From the NCBI RefSeq assembly GCF_030866825.1, contig NZ_CP133020.1:1674001-1738000 (forward strand): a stretch of DNA of 64,000 nt, in the 5' to 3' direction. A program made the position numbers and the translations under genes. Under the pieces are notes generated by a model. It was not told the origin of the DNA. It did not search any database and worked only from the letters and a program-made list of their open reading frames with translations. Origin of the DNA: Rathayibacter sp. SW19. Its GTDB lineage: Bacteria; Actinomycetota; Actinomycetes; Actinomycetales; Microbacteriaceae. Below are positions 1 to 8,547 of this stretch, piece after piece; positions within the stretch are counted from its first letter, which is position 1, and the number at the start of each line of letters is the position of its first letter.

Positions 1-812
1 GGATTGCGGTGCCCGCGGCATCCGACGACAAGTATTCGCGCGGTGTGCTCGGTTTGGTCACCGGGTCCGCGCAGTATCCGGGCGCGGCGGTTCTCGGCGC
101 CGACGCAGCGGTGCGCACCGGCGTCGGGATGGTGCGCTATCTCGGTGATGCGCGTGCGGCCGATCTGGTGTTGCACAGACGTCCCGAGGTGGTCACCGGT
201 GAAGGGCGGGTGCAGGCCTGGTTGCTCGGCTCCGGACAGGATGCCGCGACGCGCACTCCCGCAGAGGCCGCACTGTTGGCGGATGCTCTCGGGCAGGCCG
301 TGCCGTTCGTGCTCGACGCTGGCGCGCTCGACCTCGTTGCTGCCGCAAGCGGACCCGTGATCATCACCCCGCACTTTCGGGAGCTTGCCCGCGCCCTGGC
401 AGCGCGGGGCATCGAGTGCTCGACCGACCAGATCGCAAACGATCCACCGCACTGGGCGCGGGCAGCGTCCGAGGTATTGGCTGCGACGGTGCTCCTGAAG
501 GGTGCGACCACGTACGTTGCGGCGCCGAACGGGGAACTGCTGACCGTTTCCGGGGCGCCCAGCTGGTTGGCCACCGCCGGAACCGGAGACGTGCTCGCCG
601 GCATCCTTGGCGCCCTGGTGGCAACCCACGCCCGCAACATCGAGGAGGGCGGTCATCGGGTACTGGTGCGCCTCGGTGCGACGGCAGCGCTCGTGCACGG
701 GCTCGCTGCGGCCCGCGCATCCGCGGGCGGCCCGATCGCCGCGCTCGACGTCGCGGACACCGTGCCCGCCACGATCGCGAGCCTTCTGACCGGTGGCGCG
801 GCCCAGCAGTAG
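1..812 (+). CDS. nnrD: ADP-dependent (S)-NAD(P)H-hydrate dehydratase, C-terminal part (5' truncated by window)
   Basis: YjeF-C/ribokinase-like repair enzyme that dehydrates the damaged hydrate NAD(P)HX back to NAD(P)H, using ADP in bacteria. The segment DDKYSRGVLGLVTGS near the start and AGTGDVLAGILGAL (the GTGD catalytic/nucleotide loop, about residue 190) are characteristic. The reading frame is open from base 3 and reads I-A before the GTG at 9, matching the usual context of this motif, so the true start lies upstream of the window. It ends with TAG at 810-812. The following glycosyltransferase has its own -10 box, so the two are probably separate transcripts. Confidence 0.88.
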   Translation, partial: IAVPAASDDKYSRGVLGLVTGSAQYPGAAVLGADAAVRTGVGMVRYLGDARAADLVLHRRPEVVTGEGRVQAWLLGSGQDAATRTPAEAALLADALGQAVPFVLDAGALDLVAAASGPVIITPHFRELARALAARGIECSTDQIANDPPHWARAASEVLAATVLLKGATTYVAAPNGELLTVSGAPSWLATAGTGDVLAGILGALVATHARNIEEGGHRVLVRLGATAALVHGLAAARASAGGPIAALDVADTVPATIASLLTGGAAQQ

Positions 813-835
813 ACCGGATGGCCGAGACACTCCAC

Positions 836-841
836 TAGCAT
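836..841 (+). promoter_or_regulatory. -10 box TAGCAT of a probable leaderless transcript
   Basis: TAGCAT fits the actinobacterial TANNNT consensus and ends 7 nt before the ATG at 849. No Shine-Dalgarno sequence precedes that ATG, so transcription probably starts at or next to it. The ATG at 840 lies inside the -10 box and is therefore unlikely to be the start. Confidence 0.45.
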
Positions 842-848
842 GGTCTGC

Positions 849-2252
849 ATGGCGTCCGGCTCCGTATCCAACGCCACACGGCCGGGTCGGCCGCAGCGCT
901 CTGCGAACGCGGTGCGCGCGGGGCGGGCGGAACGCGCAGGCGCGATCATCCGGCATCCGATCACACTGTGGAGCGCGTTCTTGCTCGTACACCTGGTGCT
1001 CGGCTACCTGTGCCTGAACGCAGACGGGTTGCCGCTCGGCGACGTCACACTCGTCTACAAGCCGTGGGCGTTGCAGGCCCAATCAGGCATGGCAATCGTT
1101 GGCCTCGACGTGCCGTGGGTCTATCCGCCACTGGCGCTGATCCCCATCCTGCTCCCGCTGATCGTCGGGCAAGACCAATACGCCGGCGGCTGGCTGGCGA
1201 TGGTACTCATCCTGGACGCAGTCGCATTCGCGGTCTTGACGGTGCGTCGCGGACACCGCGCGACCTCAGCGGCGTGGTGGTGGCTCGCGTTTCTGTTGCT
1301 GCTGGGGCCGATCGCCGTGGCCAGGCTGGATGCCGTTTCAGTCGCGATCGTGATCGTTGCGCTGCTCTGGCTGCGCTCACGCCCCCGGGTCGCCGCCGTG
1401 CTGCTCGCAGTGGCCACCTGGATCAAAGTGTGGCCCGTCGCCGCCATCGCAGCCGTCTTCGTCGTCAGTCGCGACCGATGGCGGATGCTGCTTGCCGTTG
1501 CCTCGACCAGCGTCGTGATCGTGATCCTCGGCCTCACGTTCGGCAATGGCGTCAACGTGTTCAGCTTCGTCACGCAGCAAACCGGGCGCGGCCTGCAGAT
1601 CGAGGCGCCGATCAGCGCTCCGTGGATGTGGGCTGCCGCGCTGCACAGCCCTGGCTCGTTCGTCTACTACGACCGGGCGCTGCTGACCTTTCAGGTGGCC
1701 GGCCCGAACATCGACACCGCCATCGCCCTGATGACCCCGCTGCTGGTCGCCATGGTCGTGCTCGTGCTGCTGGTGGGGGCTTGGGCGACCTACAGCGGTG
1801 TTCCCAGCCTCACCGTGCTGCCGTTGTTGATGCTCGGGCTCGTCGCGACGCTGATCGCGTTCAATAAAGTGGGGTCGCCGCAGTACATCACCTGGTTCGC
1901 TGCACCCGTCATTCTCGGAATCGTCTGTGCGGGTCGCGCGTTTCGAACACCGGCGATTCTCGTTGCCGTCACGGCGGCGCTCACACAACTGGTGTACCCG
2001 TATCTGTACATCTGGTTGCTCAACGTAGATGTCGTAATGGTCGCAATCCTGACCGTGCGCAACGTGATGTTGTTCGTGATCCTTCTCTGGAGTCTGTGGG
2101 CCCTATGGCACAGCGTGCGCGTGGCGGGTGAGGCTGCTGCCGACACGGCCGCAGAGGCTGCCGCCGAGATCGCGGCGCATGAAGGTGGACACGACGCATC
2201 CGCCGAGGCGGCATCTTGGCCGTATCCGGCAGTAACCGATCGAAAGGACTGA
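849..2252 (+). CDS. Polytopic membrane glycosyltransferase, GT87/DUF2029-like
   Basis: A 467-residue integral membrane protein with about ten hydrophobic segments. The first starts near residue 40, and the region after it carries the D-V-x-x-V-Y-K-P-W pattern and WVYPPLAL that resemble polyprenol-phosphate-mannose-dependent GT-C transferases (GT87/DUF2029). Such enzymes add mannose or arabinose residues on the outer face of the membrane. The exact acceptor cannot be told. The C-terminal tail (about residues 420-467) is Ala/Glu-rich and cytoplasmic. I chose ATG 849 rather than ATG 840 because of the -10 box. The stop is followed directly by the next ATG, so translation is probably coupled to the thiamine-binding protein. 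Confidence 0.72.
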   Translation: MASGSVSNATRPGRPQRSANAVRAGRAERAGAIIRHPITLWSAFLLVHLVLGYLCLNADGLPLGDVTLVYKPWALQAQSGMAIVGLDVPWVYPPLALIPILLPLIVGQDQYAGGWLAMVLILDAVAFAVLTVRRGHRATSAAWWWLAFLLLLGPIAVARLDAVSVAIVIVALLWLRSRPRVAAVLLAVATWIKVWPVAAIAAVFVVSRDRWRMLLAVASTSVVIVILGLTFGNGVNVFSFVTQQTGRGLQIEAPISAPWMWAAALHSPGSFVYYDRALLTFQVAGPNIDTAIALMTPLLVAMVVLVLLVGAWATYSGVPSLTVLPLLMLGLVATLIAFNKVGSPQYITWFAAPVILGIVCAGRAFRTPAILVAVTAALTQLVYPYLYIWLLNVDVVMVAILTVRNVMLFVILLWSLWALWHSVRVAGEAAADTAAEAAAEIAAHEGGHDASAEAASWPYPAVTDRKD

Positions 2253-2570
2253 ATGATGATTGTTGCTTTCTCTGTATCTCCCGGCGGTGACGGAAATTCA
2301 GACGGCTCGGTTCACGACGCGGTCGCGGCTGCGGTCGAGGTCGTGCGGGCATCCGGATTGCCGAATCACACCGGCTCGATGTTCACGGAGCTCGAGGGAG
2401 AGTGGGACGAGGTGTTCGATGTCGTCAAGCGTGCAACCGAGGCGGTCGGCGCGTTCGGCAGCCGGGTGTCGCTGGTGCTGAAGGCGGACATCCGGCCTGG
2501 CCACACCGGTGAGCTCACCGGCAAGGTCGAACGGCTCGAAGCCGCGCTTGCCGAGCGGCGCGGGAGGTAG
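2253..2570 (+). CDS. MTH1187/YkoF-family thiamine-binding protein
   Basis: A 105-residue protein of the MTH1187 family (YkoF superfamily), which binds thiamine or its precursors and is thought to help salvage or store them. The N-terminal strand MIVAFSVSP, then EVVRASGLPNHTGSMFTELEGEWDEV, and the late segment RVSLVLKADIRPG, are the recurring blocks of the family. Start ATG 2253 (or 2256) follows GAAAGGA and abuts the stop of the membrane protein upstream, suggesting co-transcription. Full length for the family. A direct role with the membrane glycosyltransferase is not obvious. Confidence 0.8.
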   Translation: MMIVAFSVSPGGDGNSDGSVHDAVAAAVEVVRASGLPNHTGSMFTELEGEWDEVFDVVKRATEAVGAFGSRVSLVLKADIRPGHTGELTGKVERLEAALAERRGR

Positions 2571-2626
2571 CGCATGAGGCGGCCCCTGTCGCCCCGCCCA
2601 TCATCTCACCCGCCGCATCACCCCGG

Positions 2627-2686
2627 GTCGAACCAAATCAGGTCGAATCGAATCACGTCGAATTGACACAGGTCGAATCGATTCGA
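2627..2686 (+). repeat. Four 15-bp direct repeats (GTCGAA core) in the MFS promoter
   Basis: GTCGAA occurs at 2627, 2642, 2657 and 2672, exactly 15 bp apart. The last unit expands to a perfect 14-bp palindrome TCGAATCGATTCGA (2673-2686). The spacing puts successive sites about one and a half helical turns apart. The palindrome lies just after a TTGACA at 2663-2668, so it may be an operator, but it may also be simple slippage. Confidence 0.7.
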
Positions 2687-2712
2687 TAAATCAGGTTCTC
2701 GCCCTCTACGAT
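2663..2712 (+). promoter_or_regulatory. Possible promoters of the MFS exporter
   Basis: A consensus -35 TTGACA lies at 2663-2668, with GATAAA at 2685-2690 (16-bp spacer) as a possible -10. Separately TACGAT (2707-2712) ends 6 nt before the ATG at 2719 and would give a leaderless message. No clear Shine-Dalgarno sequence precedes the ATG. Confidence 0.4.
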
Positions 2713-2718
2713 GAATCC

Positions 2719-4002
2719 ATGACCCAACAAACCGACGGGCCGACGACGTTGTCGCCGGCCCGTACTCGTCTTGCGCTGCTCGCTCTCGCCCTGGGCGGGT
2801 TCGGCATCGGGTCGACCGAATTCGTCGCGATGGGGCTCCTGCCCAACCTTGCGAAAGACCTGCTGCCCACGGTGTATAAGGCATCGAACGCGGACGGAAT
2901 CGCGCAGGCCGGACTGCTCATCTCGGCGTACGCCCTCGGTGTCGTCGTCGGCGCCCCCACGATCGCGGCGTTCGCGGCCCGATGGCCACGCAAGAAGCTG
3001 CTGCTCAGTCTCTTGGTCGTCTTCACGCTTGGCACGATCGCATCAGCACTGGCGCCGAGTTTCGGCCTGGTCCTGGCTGCGCGCTTCATCGCCGGTCTGC
3101 CGCACGGAGCGTATTTCGGCATCGCATCCCTGGTCGCCGCATCGTTGATGGGGCCCGGCAAGCGCGGGCGCGGTGTTGCGTTCGTGCTCTCCGGGTTGAC
3201 GATCGCCAACGTCATCGGCGTTCCAAGCATCACCTGGCTGGGTCAGCATGCCGGCTGGCGCGCGGCCTACCTCGTGGTTGCGGCGATCTTCGCGCTCACC
3301 TTTGTCGCGGTGCTGCTGGCCGTGCCATTCCAGGCGGGCAACCCGCGCGCGACGATGCGCCGCGAGCTGCGGGCGTTCTCACGCCTTCAGGTCTGGTTCG
3401 CGCTCGCAGTCGGTGCCATCGGCTTCGGCGGCTTCTTCGCCGTCTACTCCTACATCGCGCCGATCGTCACCGAGGTCTCCGGGCTGCCGGAATTCGCGGT
3501 GCCGCTGACCCTCGTCGTGGTCGGCCTCGGCATGACTGTTGGCAACTTGCTCGGCGGCGCAATGGCTGATCGGAGTGTGCAACGCACCATGCTGTTGTTC
3601 TTCTGTGTGCTGATCGCAGCGCTCGCCTGGGTCGGTCTGACCGCGCAGTTCCCGATTGCTCTGTGGGTCGGGGTGTTCGTGATCGGCGGCTCTGCGGCAG
3701 CGATCTCACCGGCCATTCAGACGAGATTGATGGATGTCGCGCGCGACAGCCAGTCGATCGCCGCTGCTCTCAACCACTCGGCTTTGAATATCGGAAACGC
3801 GCTCGGCGCGTACCTGGGCGGCGTAGTGATCGCAGCAGGCTTCGGGTTCAAGGCGCCGGTGTGGGTCGGGCTCGCCGTCAGCGTGCTGGGCCTCGGGATC
3901 GCGCTTGGCTCCTTCGGCGTTGATCGTGCTCGCGTCCGGCGAGGCTGGAAGGAGCCGCCGTCGACGGGCGCGGTGCCTACGGTTCCGATTGCGGCGGTGT
4001 AG
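2719..4002 (+). CDS. MFS drug/sugar-type exporter, DHA1 family
   Basis: A 427-residue major facilitator protein with 12 predicted helices, related to the AraJ/YdhP/Cmx type of proton-driven exporters. Helix 1 contains GGFGIGSTEFVAMGLLPNLAKDL, a signature of this subgroup. The segment RFIAGLPHGAYFGIA lies in helix 4/5, and the loop GNLLGGAMADRSVQR repeats motif A in the second half. The substrate is unknown. It is monocistronic, as the next gene converges. Its promoter region carries a 15-bp repeat array that could bind a regulator encoded elsewhere. Confidence 0.85.
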   Translation: MTQQTDGPTTLSPARTRLALLALALGGFGIGSTEFVAMGLLPNLAKDLLPTVYKASNADGIAQAGLLISAYALGVVVGAPTIAAFAARWPRKKLLLSLLVVFTLGTIASALAPSFGLVLAARFIAGLPHGAYFGIASLVAASLMGPGKRGRGVAFVLSGLTIANVIGVPSITWLGQHAGWRAAYLVVAAIFALTFVAVLLAVPFQAGNPRATMRRELRAFSRLQVWFALAVGAIGFGGFFAVYSYIAPIVTEVSGLPEFAVPLTLVVVGLGMTVGNLLGGAMADRSVQRTMLLFFCVLIAALAWVGLTAQFPIALWVGVFVIGGSAAAISPAIQTRLMDVARDSQSIAAALNHSALNIGNALGAYLGGVVIAAGFGFKAPVWVGLAVSVLGLGIALGSFGVDRARVRRGWKEPPSTGAVPTVPIAAV

Positions 4003-4012
4003 CGCTTGGATG

Positions 4013-4057
4013 CTGTGAGTCCTGTGAGTCCTGTGAGTGTGGTGAGTGCTGTGAGCC
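4013..4057. repeat. 9-bp tandem repeat (CTGTGAGTC), five units
   Basis: Units begin at 4013, 4022, 4031, 4040 and 4049. The first two are identical and the rest differ by one to three bases. The array fills most of the gap between the convergent ends of the MFS gene and the response regulator gene. Confidence 0.7.
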
Positions 4058-4082
4058 TCTCGTACCGCGGAGTGGCGGTTGT

Positions 4083-4739
4083 TCAGTCGCCCTGCAGGAG
4101 GATCCCGTCCAGGATCGCCCGCTTGCGCAGGGCGACCTTCGTGCCGACGTCGTACCCGGCGACGCGGTACTTCTCCCTGATGCGCTTGAGATAGCTCTTG
4201 GCCGTCTCGTCAGAAATGCCGAGTTTGAACGCGACGGCCTTCACCGGCTCACCGGCGCCGTAAAGTGCCATCACCCGCCGCTCCTGCGCGCTGAGTTTGG
4301 GGGCGCCGCCGGTTTCGACCTGGCTGAGTGCGAGGTCGAGTTCCGCGGAAATGTAGGACTCACCGATGAACGCCGCGCGAATCGCCTCGACGATCATCTC
4401 GGCACCCTCGCTTTTGACCAGGTAACCGAGTGCGCCGGCCGCCAACGCTTCGCGCACGACGTTCGGGTCGGAGTATGTGCTCATCAGCACGGTCTTGACG
4501 CCGGTGGTCTTCAGCGTCGACAGCTTCACCGAGACCGGAATGTTGTCTTTCAGGTCCAGGTCGAGCAGCACGACGTCGACGGGAAACTGTGGATGCGTCA
4601 GGAGTTCGGGCCACGTCGTGACCGCTGCGACCATGCTGATGTCGTCCGCGGCACTGCGGATCCATTCGGTCAGTGCTCCGAGGAGCATCTTGTGGTCGTC
4701 GACGATGGCGATGCGGATCGGTTTGCGTTTGTCCGTCAC
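4083..4739 (-). CDS. Two-component response regulator, receiver plus LuxR/GerE-type HTH
   Basis: A 218-residue regulator. The receiver domain (about 8-125) has the acidic pair D14-D15, phosphoacceptor D60 in VVLLDLDL, S87/T88 and K109. The output domain (about 148-205) has the LuxR-like order LSAQERRVMALYGAG and SDETAKSYLKRIREKY. It is last in a leftward operon behind a histidine kinase and an accessory membrane protein, with 93 bp between it and the latter. Start is GTG 4739. Its targets are unknown. Confidence 0.86.
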   Translation of the reverse strand: MTDKRKPIRIAIVDDHKMLLGALTEWIRSAADDISMVAAVTTWPELLTHPQFPVDVVLLDLDLKDNIPVSVKLSTLKTTGVKTVLMSTYSDPNVVREALAAGALGYLVKSEGAEMIVEAIRAAFIGESYISAELDLALSQVETGGAPKLSAQERRVMALYGAGEPVKAVAFKLGISDETAKSYLKRIREKYRVAGYDVGTKVALRKRAILDGILLQGD

Positions 4740-4832
4740 AAGTTGTCCCTACTGTTCACGTGGCCGGGCCTCGTTCTTCCCCCAGAACCTTCACCGCGGT
4801 CGATTCGCTTTTGCGAACTGGTCGGCTTCGCC

Positions 4833-5981
4833 TCAGAAATCTGGCTGAGTCTCGATCAGGCAATCAACGTCGACTCGGAGTACGGGCCCCCGGCTGGATT
4901 CGGCGTAACGCCCGACCTTACCGATAGCTTGCCACACCGCTGGGTCTACCTGTTTTCGCGGCACTCCGAATGCGTCGAAACCGATTGCGATGGTGCGCAG
5001 TTCCCCCGCCTCGGACTCTCGTTGCTGCAGGTCGACACGCAGCGATTGCGTTCCGCGGGCGAGATCGCCCGCGAACAGCCAGATGGCCGCCAGGAGCGCG
5101 TCGCGTTGCGGTCGAGACAGTTGCGCCGCGAGGCCGTGAGGGTCTGTGACCGTCACAAGAGGCCCGAGTACGGCGGATTCCGACACGGCGTGATGCAGCC
5201 AGGTTTTGCCTCGGCCAGCGATCAGGTGCAGCCGTAACTCCATCGCAATGTCTGCCGCCGCCGTGGATGCGGTCGCGTCCAGCGGCAGCGTCGCCTGGCC
5301 GGTTGCGACAGAGTCGAGCATCCGCTCCGCATCCAGATCGAGCCGGGCCAGTTCCTGTGATGCCATCAGCCCCAGCGCATTGCCCGGAACGGACGTGGTG
5401 GCCTGCGCCTGCGCACGATCGGATTCCACCCGTACCAGCGACCGGAACGAGCGCACGACACTGACGCCGAGCACAGGGGGCAGGCCCGCGAGTACCATGA
5501 CCACGACCCGCGGCCCGAGCGAAAGCGGGTCTCCGATTGAGGCGGTCAGGTAGACAACCGCCAGTGCCGCGCACAGGGCCGCGGTCGCAGCGAGCACCCA
5601 GCGCAGCCGCTGCGAGTTCGCGCACGCGAGGAGCAATCCTGACACCGCGGTCGCCGCTGCCGGATACGGGCCGTCGATCGTGCCGGTCCAGCTGCCGATC
5701 ACGTCGAGGATCACGATGACGACGCCGGCTGCGACCACGATCGGGAACACCCAGTCGTCGAGCTCGCGCGCCGGCCACCGAGCGATCAGGAACGCCATCG
5801 TCGCAATCAGCAGGATCCAGGCGGCGACCGACGCACCCAGGGCCGGATACCGGTAGGCGTTGAGCGCCAGCGAGATGAGCTGCATGGCGATCACCGCGCA
5901 TGCGGACAGGTTCAGGCCGCGGCCGAGCCGTTCGAGCGCGAGGGTCGACTGCTCGTCGCGCAACTCGGTGCCGAAACTCAT
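4833..5981 (-). CDS. Accessory membrane protein of a two-component operon (unknown family)
   Basis: 382 residues. Residues about 25-180 hold five or six hydrophobic helices. The rest is a soluble region without the histidine (H-box), N-box or DxGxG motifs of a kinase. The soluble part has about the size of a DHp plus catalytic domain, and a stretch near 300-320 (LLAAIWLFAGDLARG) sits where an N-box helix would be, so it may be a decayed kinase. The ATG overlaps the stop of the histidine kinase (ATGA), giving tight coupling. I infer a sensing or modulating partner of that kinase. This is not demonstrated. Confidence 0.62.
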   Translation of the reverse strand: MSFGTELRDEQSTLALERLGRGLNLSACAVIAMQLISLALNAYRYPALGASVAAWILLIATMAFLIARWPARELDDWVFPIVVAAGVVIVILDVIGSWTGTIDGPYPAAATAVSGLLLACANSQRLRWVLAATAALCAALAVVYLTASIGDPLSLGPRVVVMVLAGLPPVLGVSVVRSFRSLVRVESDRAQAQATTSVPGNALGLMASQELARLDLDAERMLDSVATGQATLPLDATASTAAADIAMELRLHLIAGRGKTWLHHAVSESAVLGPLVTVTDPHGLAAQLSRPQRDALLAAIWLFAGDLARGTQSLRVDLQQRESEAGELRTIAIGFDAFGVPRKQVDPAVWQAIGKVGRYAESSRGPVLRVDVDCLIETQPDF

Positions 5982-7144
5982 TTCGGCACCTCCAAAACGA
6001 CAGTGGTACCCGAACCAGGCGAGGAGAACAATCGCGCGTTGCCGCCCACGTCCCTGAGCCGAGCGACGATCGATTCTGCGAACCCGAGTCTTCCCGGGGC
6101 GACCGCCTCCAAGTCGAAGCCGACGCCGGCATCCGTGACCATGGCGCGCACGGTCGCCTCGTCATCCGTGATCGTCACATGCGCCTCATCGACACCGGAG
6201 TGTCTGCGCACGTTTTCCAGGCACTCCGCAAGAGCCAGCAAAAAGGCATCCAGTGTCTCGCTCGGCAGCAGCACGTGCCCGGTGCCGTGCCAATTCACCT
6301 CAAGCCCGATACGCCGGAACCGCTGTTTGACAGACTCGAGGGTGTTTCCGAGCGTCGATTCGTCGACCGGCTTGAGGTTGTAGTCGCCAGAGGCGGACGG
6401 CTCAGGGGTCATTCCCATGCGCAACTGCCGCAGTAGTGCGGCATCCTCCGCCGCTTGTTCGCGCAGCGCGCGCTCGCTGACGCCGACGCCGGAGTGAGCG
6501 AGCAACGTCAACGTGGCCAGCACCGTGTCGTGCAGGAGTCTGGCGTCCTGTCGGCGGCGTGCTTCCATCTCGCTCGCCGTGCGCTCTGCACTGTATGCCC
6601 GGCTCATACTGGTGATTCTGCGCACGGTCTGCGGTGCCATTCTGCCGAGCCAGCTCGCCAGCGAGACGCAGAACATCCAGCCGATCAGGGTGAGGCCGAT
6701 CGCGCGAGGCGCCGGGCCGCTCGAGACGGCCAATGCGAGGCCAAGCGCGCCGATTGTGAAAACGAATGCGGCGATCAGCAGCCAGAGACTGCGCCGATCG
6801 ATGCCCACCGAGATCGTGACGGATGCCACGCAGCCGCCCCCGATCAGCACGAGCGCGCTCGAGGTGGCCGGGTTCGCCAGCCCGCCGAGCAGACCGATCA
6901 ACAGGATCGCCGCAATCGCGACCACGGCGACCGCGAATGGCTCGACGTGCGAACGTGAACGCGGCATCCGCACGGAAGACACGCCGATCACGACGAGGCA
7001 TGCTGCGACAGCGACGTACAGCGCTGTGCTGGGCAGCGCCCCGGGCACACTGACGCAGACGAGCGCACCGCCGGTCATTGCCAGGCACATGCATCTGCCC
7101 GTTTCAGACAGCAACCGGCTGCTCTCACTGCGACTGCGTGGCAT
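5978..7144 (-). CDS. Sensor histidine kinase, HisKA_3/NarL-partner type
   Basis: 388 residues with six or so membrane helices (about 20-165) and no large extracellular domain, so it probably senses within the membrane. The dimerisation helix has H205 in RLLHDTVLATLTLLAH, the HisKA_3 signature. The ATPase domain shows the N-box ECLENVRRHS (N311) and the G1 box DAGVGFD (about 338-344). The short C-terminal G2 stretch is GSGTTVVLEVP. It is first in a three-gene leftward operon with an accessory membrane protein and a LuxR-type regulator. A TAAGGT -10 box overlaps the stop of metX at 7193-7198. The signal is unknown. Confidence 0.85.
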   Translation of the reverse strand: MPRSRSESSRLLSETGRCMCLAMTGGALVCVSVPGALPSTALYVAVAACLVVIGVSSVRMPRSRSHVEPFAVAVVAIAAILLIGLLGGLANPATSSALVLIGGGCVASVTISVGIDRRSLWLLIAAFVFTIGALGLALAVSSGPAPRAIGLTLIGWMFCVSLASWLGRMAPQTVRRITSMSRAYSAERTASEMEARRRQDARLLHDTVLATLTLLAHSGVGVSERALREQAAEDAALLRQLRMGMTPEPSASGDYNLKPVDESTLGNTLESVKQRFRRIGLEVNWHGTGHVLLPSETLDAFLLALAECLENVRRHSGVDEAHVTITDDEATVRAMVTDAGVGFDLEAVAPGRLGFAESIVARLRDVGGNARLFSSPGSGTTVVLEVPK

Positions 7145-7195
7145 AGGCGCTGCAACATCCCCTCACACACCGCACGGTGCGCACCTGGATTCACC

Positions 7196-8401
7196 TTAGT
7201 CGTCGAGCAGCCGCCTCAGTTGCCTGCCGATCGCGTCATCTTCGATCAAAAAGGCGTCGTGCCCGAACGGCGAGTTGATCAGAGCGATCCCGGTGCCGTC
7301 GATGTTGCCCGCGACGTGTGCGGCAATTTCGATCTGGCCCTCGAGCGGGAACAACCTGTCGCTGTCGATTCCGACTACGAGCGTGCGAGCCGTGATGCGC
7401 TGCAGTGCCTGTGCAACGCTGCCACGACCCCTCGCGATGTCATGCGAGTTCATCGCTTCGACCAGGGTGATATAGCTATTCGCGTCGAAGCGCCGAGTGA
7501 ACTTGTTGCCATGAAAATCCAGGTACGACTCGACCGCGAACCGCCCGCCCTGCCCGAGCGGGCTGATCTCGCTCTGCCAGGTGCGCAGGAACCGGGCGTT
7601 CAGCTCGCTGGCGCTTCGGTAGTTGAGCAGTGCCATTCTGCGTGCCAGCGCGAGGCCGCGGTGAGGCCCATCGCCGTCGGCAGCCTCGTAGTAATGACCG
7701 CTTCGAAACAGCGGATCGGTCTGGATCGCCTCGACCTGCACCGAGTTCAGCGCAAGCTGGTCTGCTGTCGAATACGGTGGGGCGGCAATCACGGCGAGAT
7801 TGTCGACGCGTTCCGGATATTCGATCGCCCATTCCAGCGCTTGCATGCCGCCCATCGAGCCGCCCACCACGGCCGCCCACCGACCGATACCGATTGCGTC
7901 CGCAAGTGCGGCTTGCGCCGCGACCTGGTCGCGGATCGTTGTGAACGGAAAGCGCGGGCCCCACTCGTAACCGTCGGGGGCCAGCGATGCCGGCCCGGTT
8001 GTTCCCTGGCAGCCGCCGAGCATGTTCGGTGCGACGACGAACCACCGGTCAGTGTCGATCGCGAGCCCAGGGCCGACGATCCCACCCCACCAGCCTGGTG
8101 TCGGATGCCCCGGCGACGGCGTGCCGACCATGTGGCTGTCGCCGGTCAGGGCGTGAAGCACGAGCACGGCGTTGTCGCGCTCGGCATTCAGCTGACCCCA
8201 GGTCTCGTAGGCGATGCGCAGGTACGGAAGCGAGCAGCCGCTCTCGAACTCGAACGCCTGCACACCGGCGAAGAGGCGCCCGTCTTCGGGGTCGCTCTCA
8301 CGCCACGCGCCGCTTGCGGGCGGTTTACCGAGCAGTGCGCGCGCGTCGGTGTCTGTGATGAAACGCGACGGCACCGTGTCCGCTGATGTCTGCCACTCCA
8401 T
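7196..8401 (-). CDS. metX: Homoserine O-acetyltransferase
   Basis: A 401-residue alpha/beta-hydrolase enzyme that acetylates homoserine with acetyl-CoA, the first committed step of methionine synthesis here. The nucleophile elbow GGSMGGMQALEW carries Ser182. HALTGDSH, GPG and LGGCQGTTGP are family blocks, and the acid/base pair is in GIDSDRLFP and FGHDAFL. The product feeds MetY, encoded just upstream on the same strand. A strong hairpin separates the two genes, so metX probably has its own promoter or is read by partial readthrough. Confidence 0.94.
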   Translation of the reverse strand: MEWQTSADTVPSRFITDTDARALLGKPPASGAWRESDPEDGRLFAGVQAFEFESGCSLPYLRIAYETWGQLNAERDNAVLVLHALTGDSHMVGTPSPGHPTPGWWGGIVGPGLAIDTDRWFVVAPNMLGGCQGTTGPASLAPDGYEWGPRFPFTTIRDQVAAQAALADAIGIGRWAAVVGGSMGGMQALEWAIEYPERVDNLAVIAAPPYSTADQLALNSVQVEAIQTDPLFRSGHYYEAADGDGPHRGLALARRMALLNYRSASELNARFLRTWQSEISPLGQGGRFAVESYLDFHGNKFTRRFDANSYITLVEAMNSHDIARGRGSVAQALQRITARTLVVGIDSDRLFPLEGQIEIAAHVAGNIDGTGIALINSPFGHDAFLIEDDAIGRQLRRLLDD

Positions 8402-8497
8402 ATGGCCTAATTGTGCCCGTCTGCGAGGCCTGCCCGCGCCATGTTACGTACACAAGTGGTGTGGGGCGCCCTTGCGAGACCCGATCGGGACGGCGAA

Positions 8498-8530
8498 GGG
8501 CCGGGCGGCACGTGATGCGCCGCCCGGCCC
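8498..8530 (-). terminator. 12-bp GC-rich hairpin between metY and metX
   Basis: Arms GGGCCGGGCGGC (8498-8509) and its exact complement (8519-8530) with a 9-nt loop. It lies 18 bp beyond the metY stop codon. There is no long T-run, as is common in actinobacteria. Confidence 0.7.
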
Positions 8531-8547
8531 CTCAACGGTGCGTCGTG

